A stretch of 6,396 nt of DNA, from positions 1-6,396 of the forward strand of contig VBHV01000191.1 in the NCBI GenBank assembly GCA_005881995.1, written 5' to 3'. Under the pieces are notes generated by a model, which made no database searches, was not told the DNA's origin, and worked only from the letters and a program-made list of their open reading frames with translations. Below, in pieces: positions 1-5,501 of this stretch. The position numbers and the translations under genes are program-made. Origin of the DNA: Chloroflexota bacterium. GTDB taxonomy: Bacteria; Chloroflexota; Ktedonobacteria; Ktedonobacterales; Ktedonobacteraceae. The first letter of the stretch is position 1. Each line of letters starts with the position of its first letter.

Positions 1-1
1 C

Positions 2-262
2 GCACGCTCAGCCGCCTACAATGCCGCTTACGCCTTAGACCAGCGGCCGGATGAAATTACTGAGGCGGTGAGCATGGCAAAAGCGCTTGTAAGCGATAGT
101 TACCGGCAGGCCGGCTATACCGGGGTTCAGACTCTGGGCGGAATTGGCTTCACCTGGGAACACGACATGCAACTCTATTTCCGGCGTGGCAGCGGAACCT
201 GGAGCCTCTTTGGAGACCCAAACTGGCACAGGGAACGATTGTTGAAATCCATCAAGATTTAG
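2..262 (+). CDS. Acyl-CoA dehydrogenase, C-terminal fragment (5' end outside window)
   Basis: The open frame enters from the left edge and ends at TAG (260-262), giving the last 86 residues of the protein. The stretch TLGGIGFTWEHDMQLYFRR matches the C-terminal signature of acyl-CoA dehydrogenases (Q-x-x-GG-x-G-[FY]-T-x-E-x-x-x-x-x-x-x-R). In this family that part lies in the C-terminal four-helix domain, near the FAD and the neighbouring subunit. The family is cytosolic and flavin-dependent, and oxidises acyl-CoA to trans-2-enoyl-CoA, passing electrons to an electron-transfer flavoprotein. The catalytic-base region and the N-terminal domains are not in the window, so substrate chain length cannot be told. 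The gene converges on the minus-strand gene ending at 267 with only four bases between the stop codons, and no clear terminator is seen. Family assignment is firm; exact substrate is unknown. Confidence 0.88.
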   Translation, partial: ARSAAYNAAYALDQRPDEITEAVSMAKALVSDSYRQAGYTGVQTLGGIGFTWEHDMQLYFRRGSGTWSLFGDPNWHRERLLKSIKI

Positions 263-266
263 CAAG

Positions 267-818
267 TTATAATGTCGTGAAGAAGCGTCCAGCGTTCTTG
301 ATGTTCTTGTAGTCCTCATTGAGGCCATAACGCATGTTTGGACCAATGATAATGTCGTAGACGCTGAGCAATCCGTCGTACACCACAACTCCCCTGTAGG
401 GCAGCAGTACCGTTTTGACGCCTATTGGCAGCCGTGACTTGGGAAGTAGTTCTTCCAGATCAGTGGTCAGGCCGAGTACCCCAAAGGCACTTGGTGGCGA
501 GGTACTGTGGAGAAAGATGGTGTATTTCTTGAGGTGACGGAGAACTACAAATGTACCGCTGATAGAGCGTGTCCAGGCGTCCACTGTCTTCTGCTCCTCG
601 CCCGTCAGGGTGTCGCCATGAGTAGTCAGGAAGTCCTTTATCAGCGGCCAGGGCTCGTAGATCGCCTCCCGGCAAGCATACTTAACCTGCCATGGCTCGG
701 CAAGGAAATCGGAGAAAGACAGAGCTGGTGAAAGTAGCTCACGTCGCTGCCCCGCATAGTAAAGCAGTCTCATGTAGAGTGTAATGAAATAGTCGGCAGC
801 ATCTGCAGAGACACGCAT
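267..818 (-). CDS. Conserved hypothetical protein, 183 aa
   Basis: The start is placed at the ATG at 818-816 (MRVSADAADYF) because GGGAGGAG sits six bases upstream. A longer reading in the same frame would run deep into the efp gene and has no such site. The protein has no signal peptide or membrane segment. The N-terminal half is helical and aromatic-rich. The C-terminal half carries a conserved-looking block: a LKKYTIFL strand, AFGVLGLTTDLEELLP, then VLLPYRGVVVYDGLLS and a final Tyr/Asn-rich segment. I recall similar blocks with the pattern LLPF-x-G-x-x-x-YDG in uncharacterised bacterial proteins, but cannot name a family or function. It lies 157 bp downstream of efp on the same strand and may be co-transcribed with it. 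Coding status is well supported; function is unknown. Confidence 0.75.
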   Translation of the reverse strand: MRVSADAADYFITLYMRLLYYAGQRRELLSPALSFSDFLAEPWQVKYACREAIYEPWPLIKDFLTTHGDTLTGEEQKTVDAWTRSISGTFVVLRHLKKYTIFLHSTSPPSAFGVLGLTTDLEELLPKSRLPIGVKTVLLPYRGVVVYDGLLSVYDIIIGPNMRYGLNEDYKNIKNAGRFFTTL

Positions 819-909
819 GCTTTCTCCTCCCTCAAGTAAACTCACACCAGTATACATCTGATAGAGGTAGTTTCTCAACGGGTGGCCGTCAAATTTTGCG
901 TGAGAAAGG

Positions 910-935
910 TCAGGCGATTCTTTTGGGTTGCCTGA
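910..935 (-). terminator. Weak hairpin downstream of efp
   Basis: TCAGGC (910-915) and GCCTGA (930-935) form a 6-bp inverted repeat with a 14-base loop, 41 bases beyond the efp stop. On the minus strand it is followed only by a poor pyrimidine stretch (CCTTTCTC). It could be an attenuating hairpin between efp and the downstream gene, or chance. Confidence 0.2.
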
Positions 936-975
936 TCCTCCTTCCCTCCTTCTCGTGGTGGTGAAACAGAGACCT

Positions 976-1545
976 TCAAACTCGTTCCATGTATTCCCCG
1001 TTCTCAGTGTTGACGCGGACCAGGTCGCCTGGGGAGATGATGGGTGGGACCAGCACAACCAGACCAGTTTCAAGTCGTGCTGGCCCCTCCATTGTGGCAT
1101 GCCAGTAGTGACCAGACATCTCGACATCCTTTACGCGCATCACGACCGACGCGGGTAAATCTACTCCAACCGGCTCACTATTGAGCAGGAGCAGGTCGAG
1201 TTGCAGATCATCGACGATGTATTTGCTCGCCTTGCCAAGCGTCTCAGCAGGGAGCATAATTTCATCCGGGGTGTCGGGATCCAGGATGCCGGTCTCCACG
1301 AAGTGGTAAAGCTCGCCATCCCAGTAGGCGAAGGTCACCGGGAGGCGCTCAATCGGGACCAATTTGAACTTGGGGCCAGCATCCAGGGTTCGTTCAATTA
1401 TGGCGTGTGTACGCAGGTGCCGCAGTTTCAACCGTACATTCGCCTTGCCACGCCCCTCGGTGACGTGTTCCCAATCCAGGACCGTATAAGGCTCTCCCTC
1501 GATTTCGAGCGTGAGACCTTTTTGCATTTCGTGCGACGAAATCAT
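976..1545 (-). CDS. efp: Elongation factor P-like protein (divergent, Arg at the tip position)
   Basis: This 189-aa cytosolic protein has the full EF-P length and layout. An N-terminal KOW-like domain (about 1-65) carries EGEPYTVLDWEHV and RLKLRHLRTHAIIERT; a central OB domain follows (about 66-130), then a C-terminal OB domain ending LETGLVVLVPPIISPGDLVRVNTENGEY. EF-P binds the ribosome between the P and E sites and relieves stalling at polyproline codons. The start is the ATG at 1545-1543, preceded by AGAGGAGT at about 7 bases. The residue aligned with the modified Lys34 of E. coli EF-P is Arg32 (EGRGKAN), as in Thermus (GRGGAK) and in the EarP-rhamnosylated group. No modification enzyme is visible nearby. 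The Gly-Asp-Thr motif expected in domain III before LETG is absent; GHYWHATMEG stands there. It may therefore be a paralogue beside a canonical efp elsewhere. Family call is firm; its exact role is uncertain. Confidence 0.9.
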   Translation of the reverse strand: MISSHEMQKGLTLEIEGEPYTVLDWEHVTEGRGKANVRLKLRHLRTHAIIERTLDAGPKFKLVPIERLPVTFAYWDGELYHFVETGILDPDTPDEIMLPAETLGKASKYIVDDLQLDLLLLNSEPVGVDLPASVVMRVKDVEMSGHYWHATMEGPARLETGLVVLVPPIISPGDLVRVNTENGEYMERV

Positions 1546-1584
1546 AAAGCACTCCTCTTATGCGATGCATACAATCTCTTAAGC

Positions 1585-1605
1585 AGTTCTGTTCCCTACA
1601 GAACT
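1585..1605. repeat. Perfect 8-bp inverted repeat upstream of efp (possible operator or leader hairpin)
   Basis: AGTTCTGT (1585-1592) and ACAGAACT (1598-1605) are exact reverse complements around a 5-base spacer. Pairing extends two more bases on each side after one mismatch. The centre is about 50 bp upstream of the efp ATG. The size and symmetry fit a dimeric repressor site. If transcribed, it would form a stable stem in the efp leader. No run of T's follows on either strand, so a terminator is unlikely. Confidence 0.5.
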
Positions 1606-1650
1606 TCTAAGGTGAATACGTTTGGTGGGGCGAAAGTATGACAGTTTTGC

Positions 1651-1732
1651 AAAAAATTGACGGGCACCCGGCAAACAGGCACAGTCAATCGCACTACGCG
1701 CTCAATAGAAGCGTGAAGCATCTTTCGGGTGC
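1651..1732 (-). terminator. Possible terminator after the PIN/membrane gene
   Basis: Just past the stop codon of the minus-strand gene ending at 1733, GCACCCG (minus strand, from 1732) can pair with CGGGTGC (ending at 1664) across a 55-base loop. Six T's follow on the minus strand (A-run at 1651-1656). The T-run and position suit termination, but the loop is long and about seven bases separate the stem from the T-run, so the call is weak. Confidence 0.3.
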
Positions 1733-2245
1733 TCATAGCAATTGTAGTATGGTACCAAGCAGCGCTAATGCTCCAACTCCCCAGAACCAGCTACGGCGGT
1801 GTGGGTGGAAGAAACCTACGGTAATAAAGAGGAGCAGGGAATCAACCGCGGCTTGTAGCCCGTACCTGGTGCGATATCGAGTAAACCCGGCGCCGGGAAT
1901 TAAGGAAATAAGTAGCTCAAATACGGCAATCAGGATAATACTGAACATAATTGAGGCGACAGTTGCGTAGATGTGCGCTCTTTGTTCGGTCTTTTGTCTG
2001 AGCGATGTCTCCTGCTCCGCTCGTTTTTCTGCTTCCTCCCTGGCATGTTTTTCCCTGGCGGCTAGCTCCAGGGCCTGGTCAACCTGTATTTTTTGTTGCT
2101 TCGATTCGCCGGAGCCCTGTCTTCCTACTTGCTTTTTTACCGACGCAAGCTCTTTGGCCTGCTGGCGCAAGAGTTGTTCCGCCTGTTCTGTTTTCTTGTT
2201 CGAGCTGCTTCTCTTTGGCGGCCCTTTCGGCTTCCGCGCGTTCAA
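1733..2245 (-). CDS. C-terminal coiled-coil and membrane part of the frameshifted PIN protein
   Basis: This reading frame has 170 codons, but its first possible start is a TTG (2245-2243) with no ribosome binding site, so it is unlikely to be an independent gene. The first half is a charged coiled coil rich in Glu, Lys, Gln and Arg. The second half has three likely membrane segments at about residues 93-116, 130-146 and 153-170, with a basic loop (FTRYRTRYG) between the first two. It overlaps the preceding minus-strand frame for 167 bases. The coiled coil continues naturally from that frame if one A of the AAAA run (plus-strand T's 2191-2194) is dropped, giving LEQETEQAEQLLRQQ. I therefore read this as the membrane-anchoring tail of the gene that starts at 3890. 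No enzyme motif is seen in this part. Confidence 0.65.
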   Translation of the reverse strand: MNARKPKGPPKRSSSNKKTEQAEQLLRQQAKELASVKKQVGRQGSGESKQQKIQVDQALELAAREKHAREEAEKRAEQETSLRQKTEQRAHIYATVASIMFSIILIAVFELLISLIPGAGFTRYRTRYGLQAAVDSLLLFITVGFFHPHRRSWFWGVGALALLGTILQLL

Positions 2246-3890
2246 TGAGTTTTTTCAGCACTGCTTTCTCTTCCAGCAGCGCCGCATTTTCGTATACCAT
2301 TGCCGATTCGACATCTTTTTGGAGTTCTTCGTCATTCTCCACTTTGTGGAGGCGCTCCATCAATAAGCCGTTGGTAAGTAAGCTTGCAGCAGTTTCTTCC
2401 GGGATAAATTCATACGAGGTCAGATAGCTAAACAACTGTTGTTGAGCCTGGGAGAGCTTGCTTTCCATCGCTCGAAATTCAGGAAGAGCAAAGGTCGCAG
2501 CAAAGGATCGGTCAAAATCCGAATCGGAGGGTACAAAGGGGCGCAGTACCTGCATGAAGTGGTCTGGAAGCACGACACAGGCCCGGCGGCCCTGTATTCG
2601 ACTCATTTCCCAGTCGAACCTGTATAAAGACATATCTAATGTCACCAGGAGTGCTCCCGCTTCTAACGAGGATTTCGCCTTCGAGCGCAATTGATGCACT
2701 GCTTCCAGTAACGTGATATCGTGTTTCAGCGACTCTTCACCTTTAAACTTGCCCCTGACTTCCAGGAATCTCCTATATTCTTGCAGGAGCGGGGTGTGCT
2801 CACTCCTGCGTTGTGCCTGCATTCTATGAATTAAGATGTTTTTGTCTGTGAGAAAGACATCAAAGTGTTCGTAGGGTTTGAGAAACGTATCGACATCAAT
2901 TCCCGTTCTGGCGTTTAGTTCATGGAACACCAGTTCAATACTTGTGGGTATTGAGCGAGACTGGCCCGAACGAAGTATTGCTCCGTAGTGATCAATCGTT
3001 GAGCGCATTTCTTGCCTGGTTACCTGGTGATAGCGCAATTTGAAAGGAAACTTGTGCCTCTGAACAATGCGTAGCAACTCGTACGATGCCTCTTTTTGAG
3101 GTCCGGTTCCATAGAAGTTGCAAATCTGAAAGAGGAAATTCGTGTCGAAGAAGAGCGTCAGCTGGCTCAGTTTTTTGTGAAAATGCCGGGCCACCTCTGG
3201 TTCAACCGTCAAGGAGAAGTAGGTAAATACGCCATCGCCCAGTTGTGTGATATACTTCGCCCGTTCAGCGTGCTCTCCGATGGTGGCAAGAAAGCTGGAA
3301 ATAGCGTCATACGCGGTTGCTCGCTGCTCTGGAAGGAACAAACCTTTGAGTGCGTCATTGAGAAGAGAGGAAAGATTCTCTACCTGTTCAGGAGGAGTAA
3401 AAATCGAAGGGTCCAGAAGCGCGATCGCCTGTATGCCGTGATTGCGAAAAACGCTGGCCAGGTGTCCTTGCAGCGCTTTCCAGGCCTGGTCGGTTTCCAA
3501 AATGGGAAACCTGTTTGAAATCTCTTCCAGCCATTCTTGTCTCACCCGCTCTTCGAGCGCCTTTACCTCACGGATACGCGTTTGCAGTTGTGTGCGATCG
3601 CTGTCGGGGACCGTGAAATAGGTATCTGTGGGCTGTAGAATGCGCCCTTGTGCGATCAACCGATTTAAGCCTGCCTGCACTTGCTGTTCTGAAAATTGCA
3701 GGTCGAAAAGAGCCATTGCCTCCATTATCTGAGAGGCGCTCTCGAACTTTTCGTCTGGCAGAATGACAAGGCAGAGCTGAATTAATTGCCTGAGCGTTTC
3801 GTCGGCATCCTGCGTTTTTGTTATGGCCGCGAAATTACACATTTGTTCGAAGGTCAGGCTGAAATTATGAGATCTGGTTAACGCGTTCAT
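2079..3890 (-). CDS. PIN-domain protein with N-terminal winged helix (3' end frameshifted)
   Basis: The ATG at 3890-3888 has GGAGGG five bases upstream, a clear start. Residues about 50-95 look like a winged helix (SASQIMEAMALFDLQFSEQQ followed by a QGRILQPTDTYFTV wing). Residues 100-240 are helical. Residues 240-445 look like a PIN-type nuclease: a hydrophobic strand into FFDTNFL (D249), TRQEM (E294), LKHDITLLEAV (D391) and LLVTLDMSL (D419). That is the order and spacing of acids expected for a metal-dependent PIN active site. From about 470 to 566 the chain becomes a Glu/Lys-rich coiled coil. After residue 566 this frame turns into non-coiled sequence (NRTGGTTLAPAGQR and onward) and stops at 2079, whereas the +1 frame continues the coiled coil into membrane segments. 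The intended product is probably about 718 residues. PIN proteins commonly cleave RNA as toxins or processing enzymes; substrate here is unknown. No antitoxin-like gene adjoins it. Confidence 0.8.
   Translation of the reverse strand: MNALTRSHNFSLTFEQMCNFAAITKTQDADETLRQLIQLCLVILPDEKFESASQIMEAMALFDLQFSEQQVQAGLNRLIAQGRILQPTDTYFTVPDSDRTQLQTRIREVKALEERVRQEWLEEISNRFPILETDQAWKALQGHLASVFRNHGIQAIALLDPSIFTPPEQVENLSSLLNDALKGLFLPEQRATAYDAISSFLATIGEHAERAKYITQLGDGVFTYFSLTVEPEVARHFHKKLSQLTLFFDTNFLFQICNFYGTGPQKEASYELLRIVQRHKFPFKLRYHQVTRQEMRSTIDHYGAILRSGQSRSIPTSIELVFHELNARTGIDVDTFLKPYEHFDVFLTDKNILIHRMQAQRRSEHTPLLQEYRRFLEVRGKFKGEESLKHDITLLEAVHQLRSKAKSSLEAGALLVTLDMSLYRFDWEMSRIQGRRACVVLPDHFMQVLRPFVPSDSDFDRSFAATFALPEFRAMESKLSQAQQQLFSYLTSYEFIPEETAASLLTNGLLMERLHKVENDEELQKDVESAMVYENAALLEEKAVLKKLIERAEAERAAKEKQLEQENRTGGTTLAPAGQRACVGKKASRKTGLRRIEATKNTG
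2191..2194 (-). other. Frameshift point joining the two pieces of the PIN/membrane gene
   Basis: On the minus strand the text reads CAAGAAAACAGAACAGG. In the upstream frame it encodes QENRTG and leaves the coiled coil. Removing one A from the run of four gives QETEQAEQ and carries the coiled coil straight into the downstream frame. It could be a real mutation, a sequencing or assembly error, or, less likely, programmed +1 frameshifting. No classical slippery heptamer or stimulatory structure is evident. Confidence 0.6.
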
Positions 3891-3995
3891 GTGTACCCTC
3901 CAAAAACTTGTTCGTGTCTTTTCCTTAAAGCTCGCACTACGATAACGGCAGTTACAAAACAGTTGGAAGGTGATGAAAGAGAAGTGGGTGATTCT

Positions 3996-4024
3996 ATTAT
4001 ATGTTATTGTAAACTAATCAGGAA
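3996..4024 (-). promoter_or_regulatory. Possible promoter of the PIN gene
   Basis: On the minus strand a perfect TATAAT (4001-3996) lies in AT-rich DNA about 105 bp upstream of the PIN gene start. Seventeen bases further upstream the -35 position reads TTCCTG, a poor match to TTGACA. It would give a leader of roughly 100 bases. Only the -10 box is convincing. Confidence 0.33.
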
Positions 4025-4122
4025 ACATGCACATGCTGGTTGTTCGCTTTTTCTTAAGTGTAACAGTCCTTTGGTGGCAAAACAATAAAGTAGATAACAA
4101 TAAGTTCATGAATTAACTCATA

Positions 4123-4140
4123 TTTCGCTGAAAAGCGAAA
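4123..4140. repeat. 7-bp hairpin with GAAA loop
   Basis: TTTCGCT (4123-4129) and AGCGAAA (4134-4140) pair perfectly around GAAA, a stable GNRA tetraloop if transcribed from the plus strand. AAATTTT follows at once. There is no plus-strand gene upstream for it to terminate, and on the minus strand the T-run lies on the wrong side. Its role is unexplained. Confidence 0.45.
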
Positions 4141-4177
4141 AAATTTTCCCACACACGTTGGATAGACGATCTCATCG

Positions 4178-4216
4178 GTCAAAATTGTCGTATTAGCGCA
4201 TAGAAGACAATTTGAC
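4178..4216. repeat. Bulged 11-bp inverted repeat upstream of the tRNA promoter
   Basis: GTCAAAATTGTC (4178-4189) and GACAATTTGAC (4206-4216) are reverse complements except for one extra A, with a 16-base spacer. It ends 26 bases before the -35 box at 4243, a position that would suit an upstream activator or repressor site, or one arm of a recombinase site. No T-run follows, so it is not a terminator. Confidence 0.45.
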
Positions 4217-4242
4217 TGCCCTGGCGCTTGTGAGAGGAATGC

Positions 4243-4272
4243 TTGACATATCGCAAGGGAAGTTGCTATGAT
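4243..4272 (+). promoter_or_regulatory. Strong sigma-70-type promoter in front of the tRNA fragment
   Basis: TTGACA (4243-4248) is a perfect -35 box. Eighteen bases later comes TATGAT (4267-4272), one mismatch from the -10 consensus. Transcription should begin near 4279-4281, about 12 bases before the first tRNA base, as usual for tRNA genes. It is the best promoter in the window and appears intact. Confidence 0.8.
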
Positions 4273-4292
4273 GGTGACGGTTAAAATACCCT

Positions 4293-4332
4293 GCGCCCGT
4301 AGCTCAGTGGATAGAGCAACTGACTTCTAATC
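4293..4332 (+). pseudogene. Truncated tRNA-Arg (anticodon TCT), 5' half only
   Basis: The sequence matches a tRNA from its first base through the anticodon loop. It has a 5' acceptor strand GCGCCCG, TA at positions 8-9, and a D-stem GCTC/GAGC closing the loop AGTGGATA. The 5' anticodon strand ACTGA and the loop CTTCTAA follow, with anticodon TCT at 4326-4328 (reads AGA, Arg). After two more paired bases (TC) the next bases are TGA where AGT would be needed to close the stem. Neither a T-arm (GGTTCGA) nor the 3' acceptor strand (CGGGCGC) appears downstream. The gene therefore cannot give a normal tRNA by itself. A break right after the anticodon loop is a typical place for integrase crossover or an intron, but no intron core or 3' exon is visible. 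Confidence 0.8.
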
Positions 4333-4379
4333 TGAACAAGGGATACCTCTAATGCTACAGTGACACTAAAAAAAGGAGA

Positions 4380-4440
4380 TGGCACCAGAGGCTCATTGTC
4401 GCTCTGCAAGCTTTTGTCGAAGACTGAGCCTCTGGTGCCA
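4380..4440. repeat. Perfect 16-bp inverted repeat with 29-base loop
   Basis: GGCACCAGAGGCTCA (4381-4395) and TGAGCCTCTGGTGCC (4425-4439) are exact reverse complements, extended by the T4380/A4440 pair. The loop 4396-4424 contains the palindrome AAGCTT. The arms are GC-rich compared with the flanks. No T-run follows and no target-site duplication is evident. It could be a small palindromic mobile repeat, a structured RNA made from the tRNA promoter, or a recombination site. Confidence 0.75.
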
Positions 4441-4566
4441 ATGGGATGCTCATCTTTGGCAGCTAGCGGAGCTAAGAGGCGCAAGCAGCCTCCTTTCCTG
4501 AATTGTGATATTACACTATCCCTTAGTATTGACGTAGATGCCCTCATTGTGAAGGTTAAAGGAGTG

Positions 4567-4593
4567 AAGAAATGGTTAAGAAATGGTTAAGAA
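4567..4593 (+). repeat. 11-bp tandem repeat, about 2.5 copies
   Basis: AAGAAATGGTT occurs at 4567-4577 and again at 4578-4588, followed by a partial AAGAA. It lies about 125 bp upstream of the lipoprotein gene. The small exact duplication could be replication slippage or paired protein-binding sites. Confidence 0.6.
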
Positions 4594-4716
4594 CTGAAGT
4601 TGTTCCAAAAGTCTAGTTGAAACCATAATCAAGTTGGGAACTTTATAGCAGAAGTGAACGTCCTATTAATGAATGTGTTCTTATCTTACTGTGCAAGTTG
4701 AGCGGAATGTGAACTG

Positions 4717-5250
4717 ATGAGCAGAAAGAGAGAAGATATGCCTTTACGTGATATTTTTCGGCGGCGATGCTGGCTCATGCTCGCTGTACTCATGCTCATC
4801 GGGGCACTGGCCGCCTGCGGAACGAATACGTCGAATGTGCCTTCAGCAGGTTCGTCGCAGCAACACACATCTCCAGGATCAACGCCAACCACGACCGGCG
4901 GTTCGGGCATAGAGACGGGTTGTCCGAGCAAGGCCAGCGTGACCACACCCCCGCCCGATGTATTGGTGAAGCCCTCCACAGGCGCTCAGCCGTACACAGC
5001 ACATATTGGGAATGTCATTGAGGTCGATTTGCCATTAGGCGTTGTGTGGACCGGACCGATTAGCCCGACAGGAGGTTTGCATTTGCAGATGCCCGCCGGT
5101 TATGCTAGTGGTACGGTGTGTATCTGGCGTTTCGTTGCCCAGAGTGCAGGCACATCGCAGCTTGCTTTCACCGGACATGCTATGTGTAAGCAGAATGTTC
5201 CTTGCTTGCTGTCCGAAATTTACGAAGCTTTCACAGTCATAACCCGGTAA
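4717..5250 (+). CDS. Secreted lipoprotein with possible chagasin-like domain
   Basis: The N-terminus has a basic patch (FRRRCW), a hydrophobic core (LMLAVLMLIGAL) and a lipobox LAAC. Cys34 would be lipidated after signal peptidase II cleavage, anchoring the protein on the outer face of the membrane. Residues 35-65 are a Ser/Thr/Gly/Pro linker typical of surface lipoproteins. The rest (about 85-177) looks like a beta-sandwich: GNVIEVDLPLGVVW, then VCIWRFVAQSAGTSQLAF and a closing FTVITR strand. This resembles chagasin-type (I42) protease-inhibitor folds, but the canonical NPTTGY loop is not clear, so the resemblance is inference. Cysteines at 69, 135, 157 and 163 could form disulfides. An alternative start is the ATG at 4738, which has a weak AGAGAAG site and gives a more usual signal-peptide length; neither start has a strong ribosome binding site. 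Confidence 0.82.
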   Translation: MSRKREDMPLRDIFRRRCWLMLAVLMLIGALAACGTNTSNVPSAGSSQQHTSPGSTPTTTGGSGIETGCPSKASVTTPPPDVLVKPSTGAQPYTAHIGNVIEVDLPLGVVWTGPISPTGGLHLQMPAGYASGTVCIWRFVAQSAGTSQLAFTGHAMCKQNVPCLLSEIYEAFTVITR

Positions 5251-5286
5251 CATGCCGGGTTGGCAGACGGGGGTTTCTTCTTTTTA
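5241..5286 (+). terminator. Terminator-like hairpin overlapping the lipoprotein stop codon
   Basis: AACCCGG (5241-5247) and CCGGGTT (5255-5261) form a perfect 7-bp stem, and the TAA stop lies in the 7-base loop. A T-rich stretch (TTTCTTCTTTTT) begins about 12 bases after the stem. That gap is longer than in a classical terminator, so efficiency is doubtful. Confidence 0.45.
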
Positions 5287-5332
5287 TAAAATACAACCGG
5301 CTCACTTAACTTGAAAATGAGCCTCTTTCCAC

Positions 5333-5361
5333 TTGCAAAAAACGGCAATTTCATGTATGAT
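5333..5361 (+). promoter_or_regulatory. Promoter candidate for the secreted protein
   Basis: TTGCAA (5333-5338), 17 bases, then TATGAT (5356-5361): good matches to both sigma-70 boxes with ideal spacing. It implies a leader of about 135 bases before the ATG at 5502. The region 5251-5501 holds no other convincing feature apart from the hairpin at its left edge. Confidence 0.5.
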
Positions 5362-5501
5362 TGTCGTGTATTCTCATGCGTGCCAATCCATAGGCATGGG
5401 AAGCTTTCCGACCCGATTTTTCTGATGAAATTGTGCCGCATTCAAAAGGGCGTTTTTCACTCGTATCGTATGCTAAAAGACAACGAAAGTGAGATCAGTG
5501 T

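Larger units (their letters stand above)
3891..4716. other. 826-base region without a convincing gene, rich in hairpins
   Basis: It separates the divergent minus-strand PIN gene from the plus-strand lipoprotein. In order it holds the leader and possible promoter of the PIN gene, a 7-bp GAAA-loop hairpin, a bulged 11-bp inverted repeat, a strong promoter, half of a tRNA-Arg gene, a 16-bp-arm inverted repeat and a short tandem repeat. Short open frames occur on both strands but lack ribosome binding sites and recognisable motifs. Confidence 0.6.

Noticed and set aside
267..1127. Longer 286-residue reading of the minus-strand hypothetical gene
   Set aside because: It would overlap 152 bases of efp in another frame, and only the ATG at 818 has a strong ribosome binding site.
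1201..1641. Plus-strand open frame opposite efp
   Set aside because: It is antisense to a clear EF-P gene and shows no domain of its own; the same applies to the frames opposite the PIN gene at 1971-2427 and 3096-3518.
3891..4088. Plus-strand open frame of 65 codons opposite the PIN gene leader
   Set aside because: It starts inside the reverse complement of the PIN gene's ribosome binding region, has no site of its own, and its composition looks random.
4380..4440. Transposon-derived miniature element with target duplication
   Set aside because: The flanks of the palindrome show no direct repeat, so insertion cannot be shown from this window alone.
4360..4590. Small plus-strand open frame (76 codons, GTG start) after the tRNA fragment
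   Set aside because: It runs through the 16-bp palindrome, and its two matching peptide stretches are a by-product of the inverted repeat. It has no ribosome binding site or known motif; the overlapping minus-strand frame is equally unsupported.
4333..4716. Group I intron interrupting the tRNA
   Set aside because: No conserved group I core elements are recognisable and no 3' exon with T-arm and acceptor end appears downstream.
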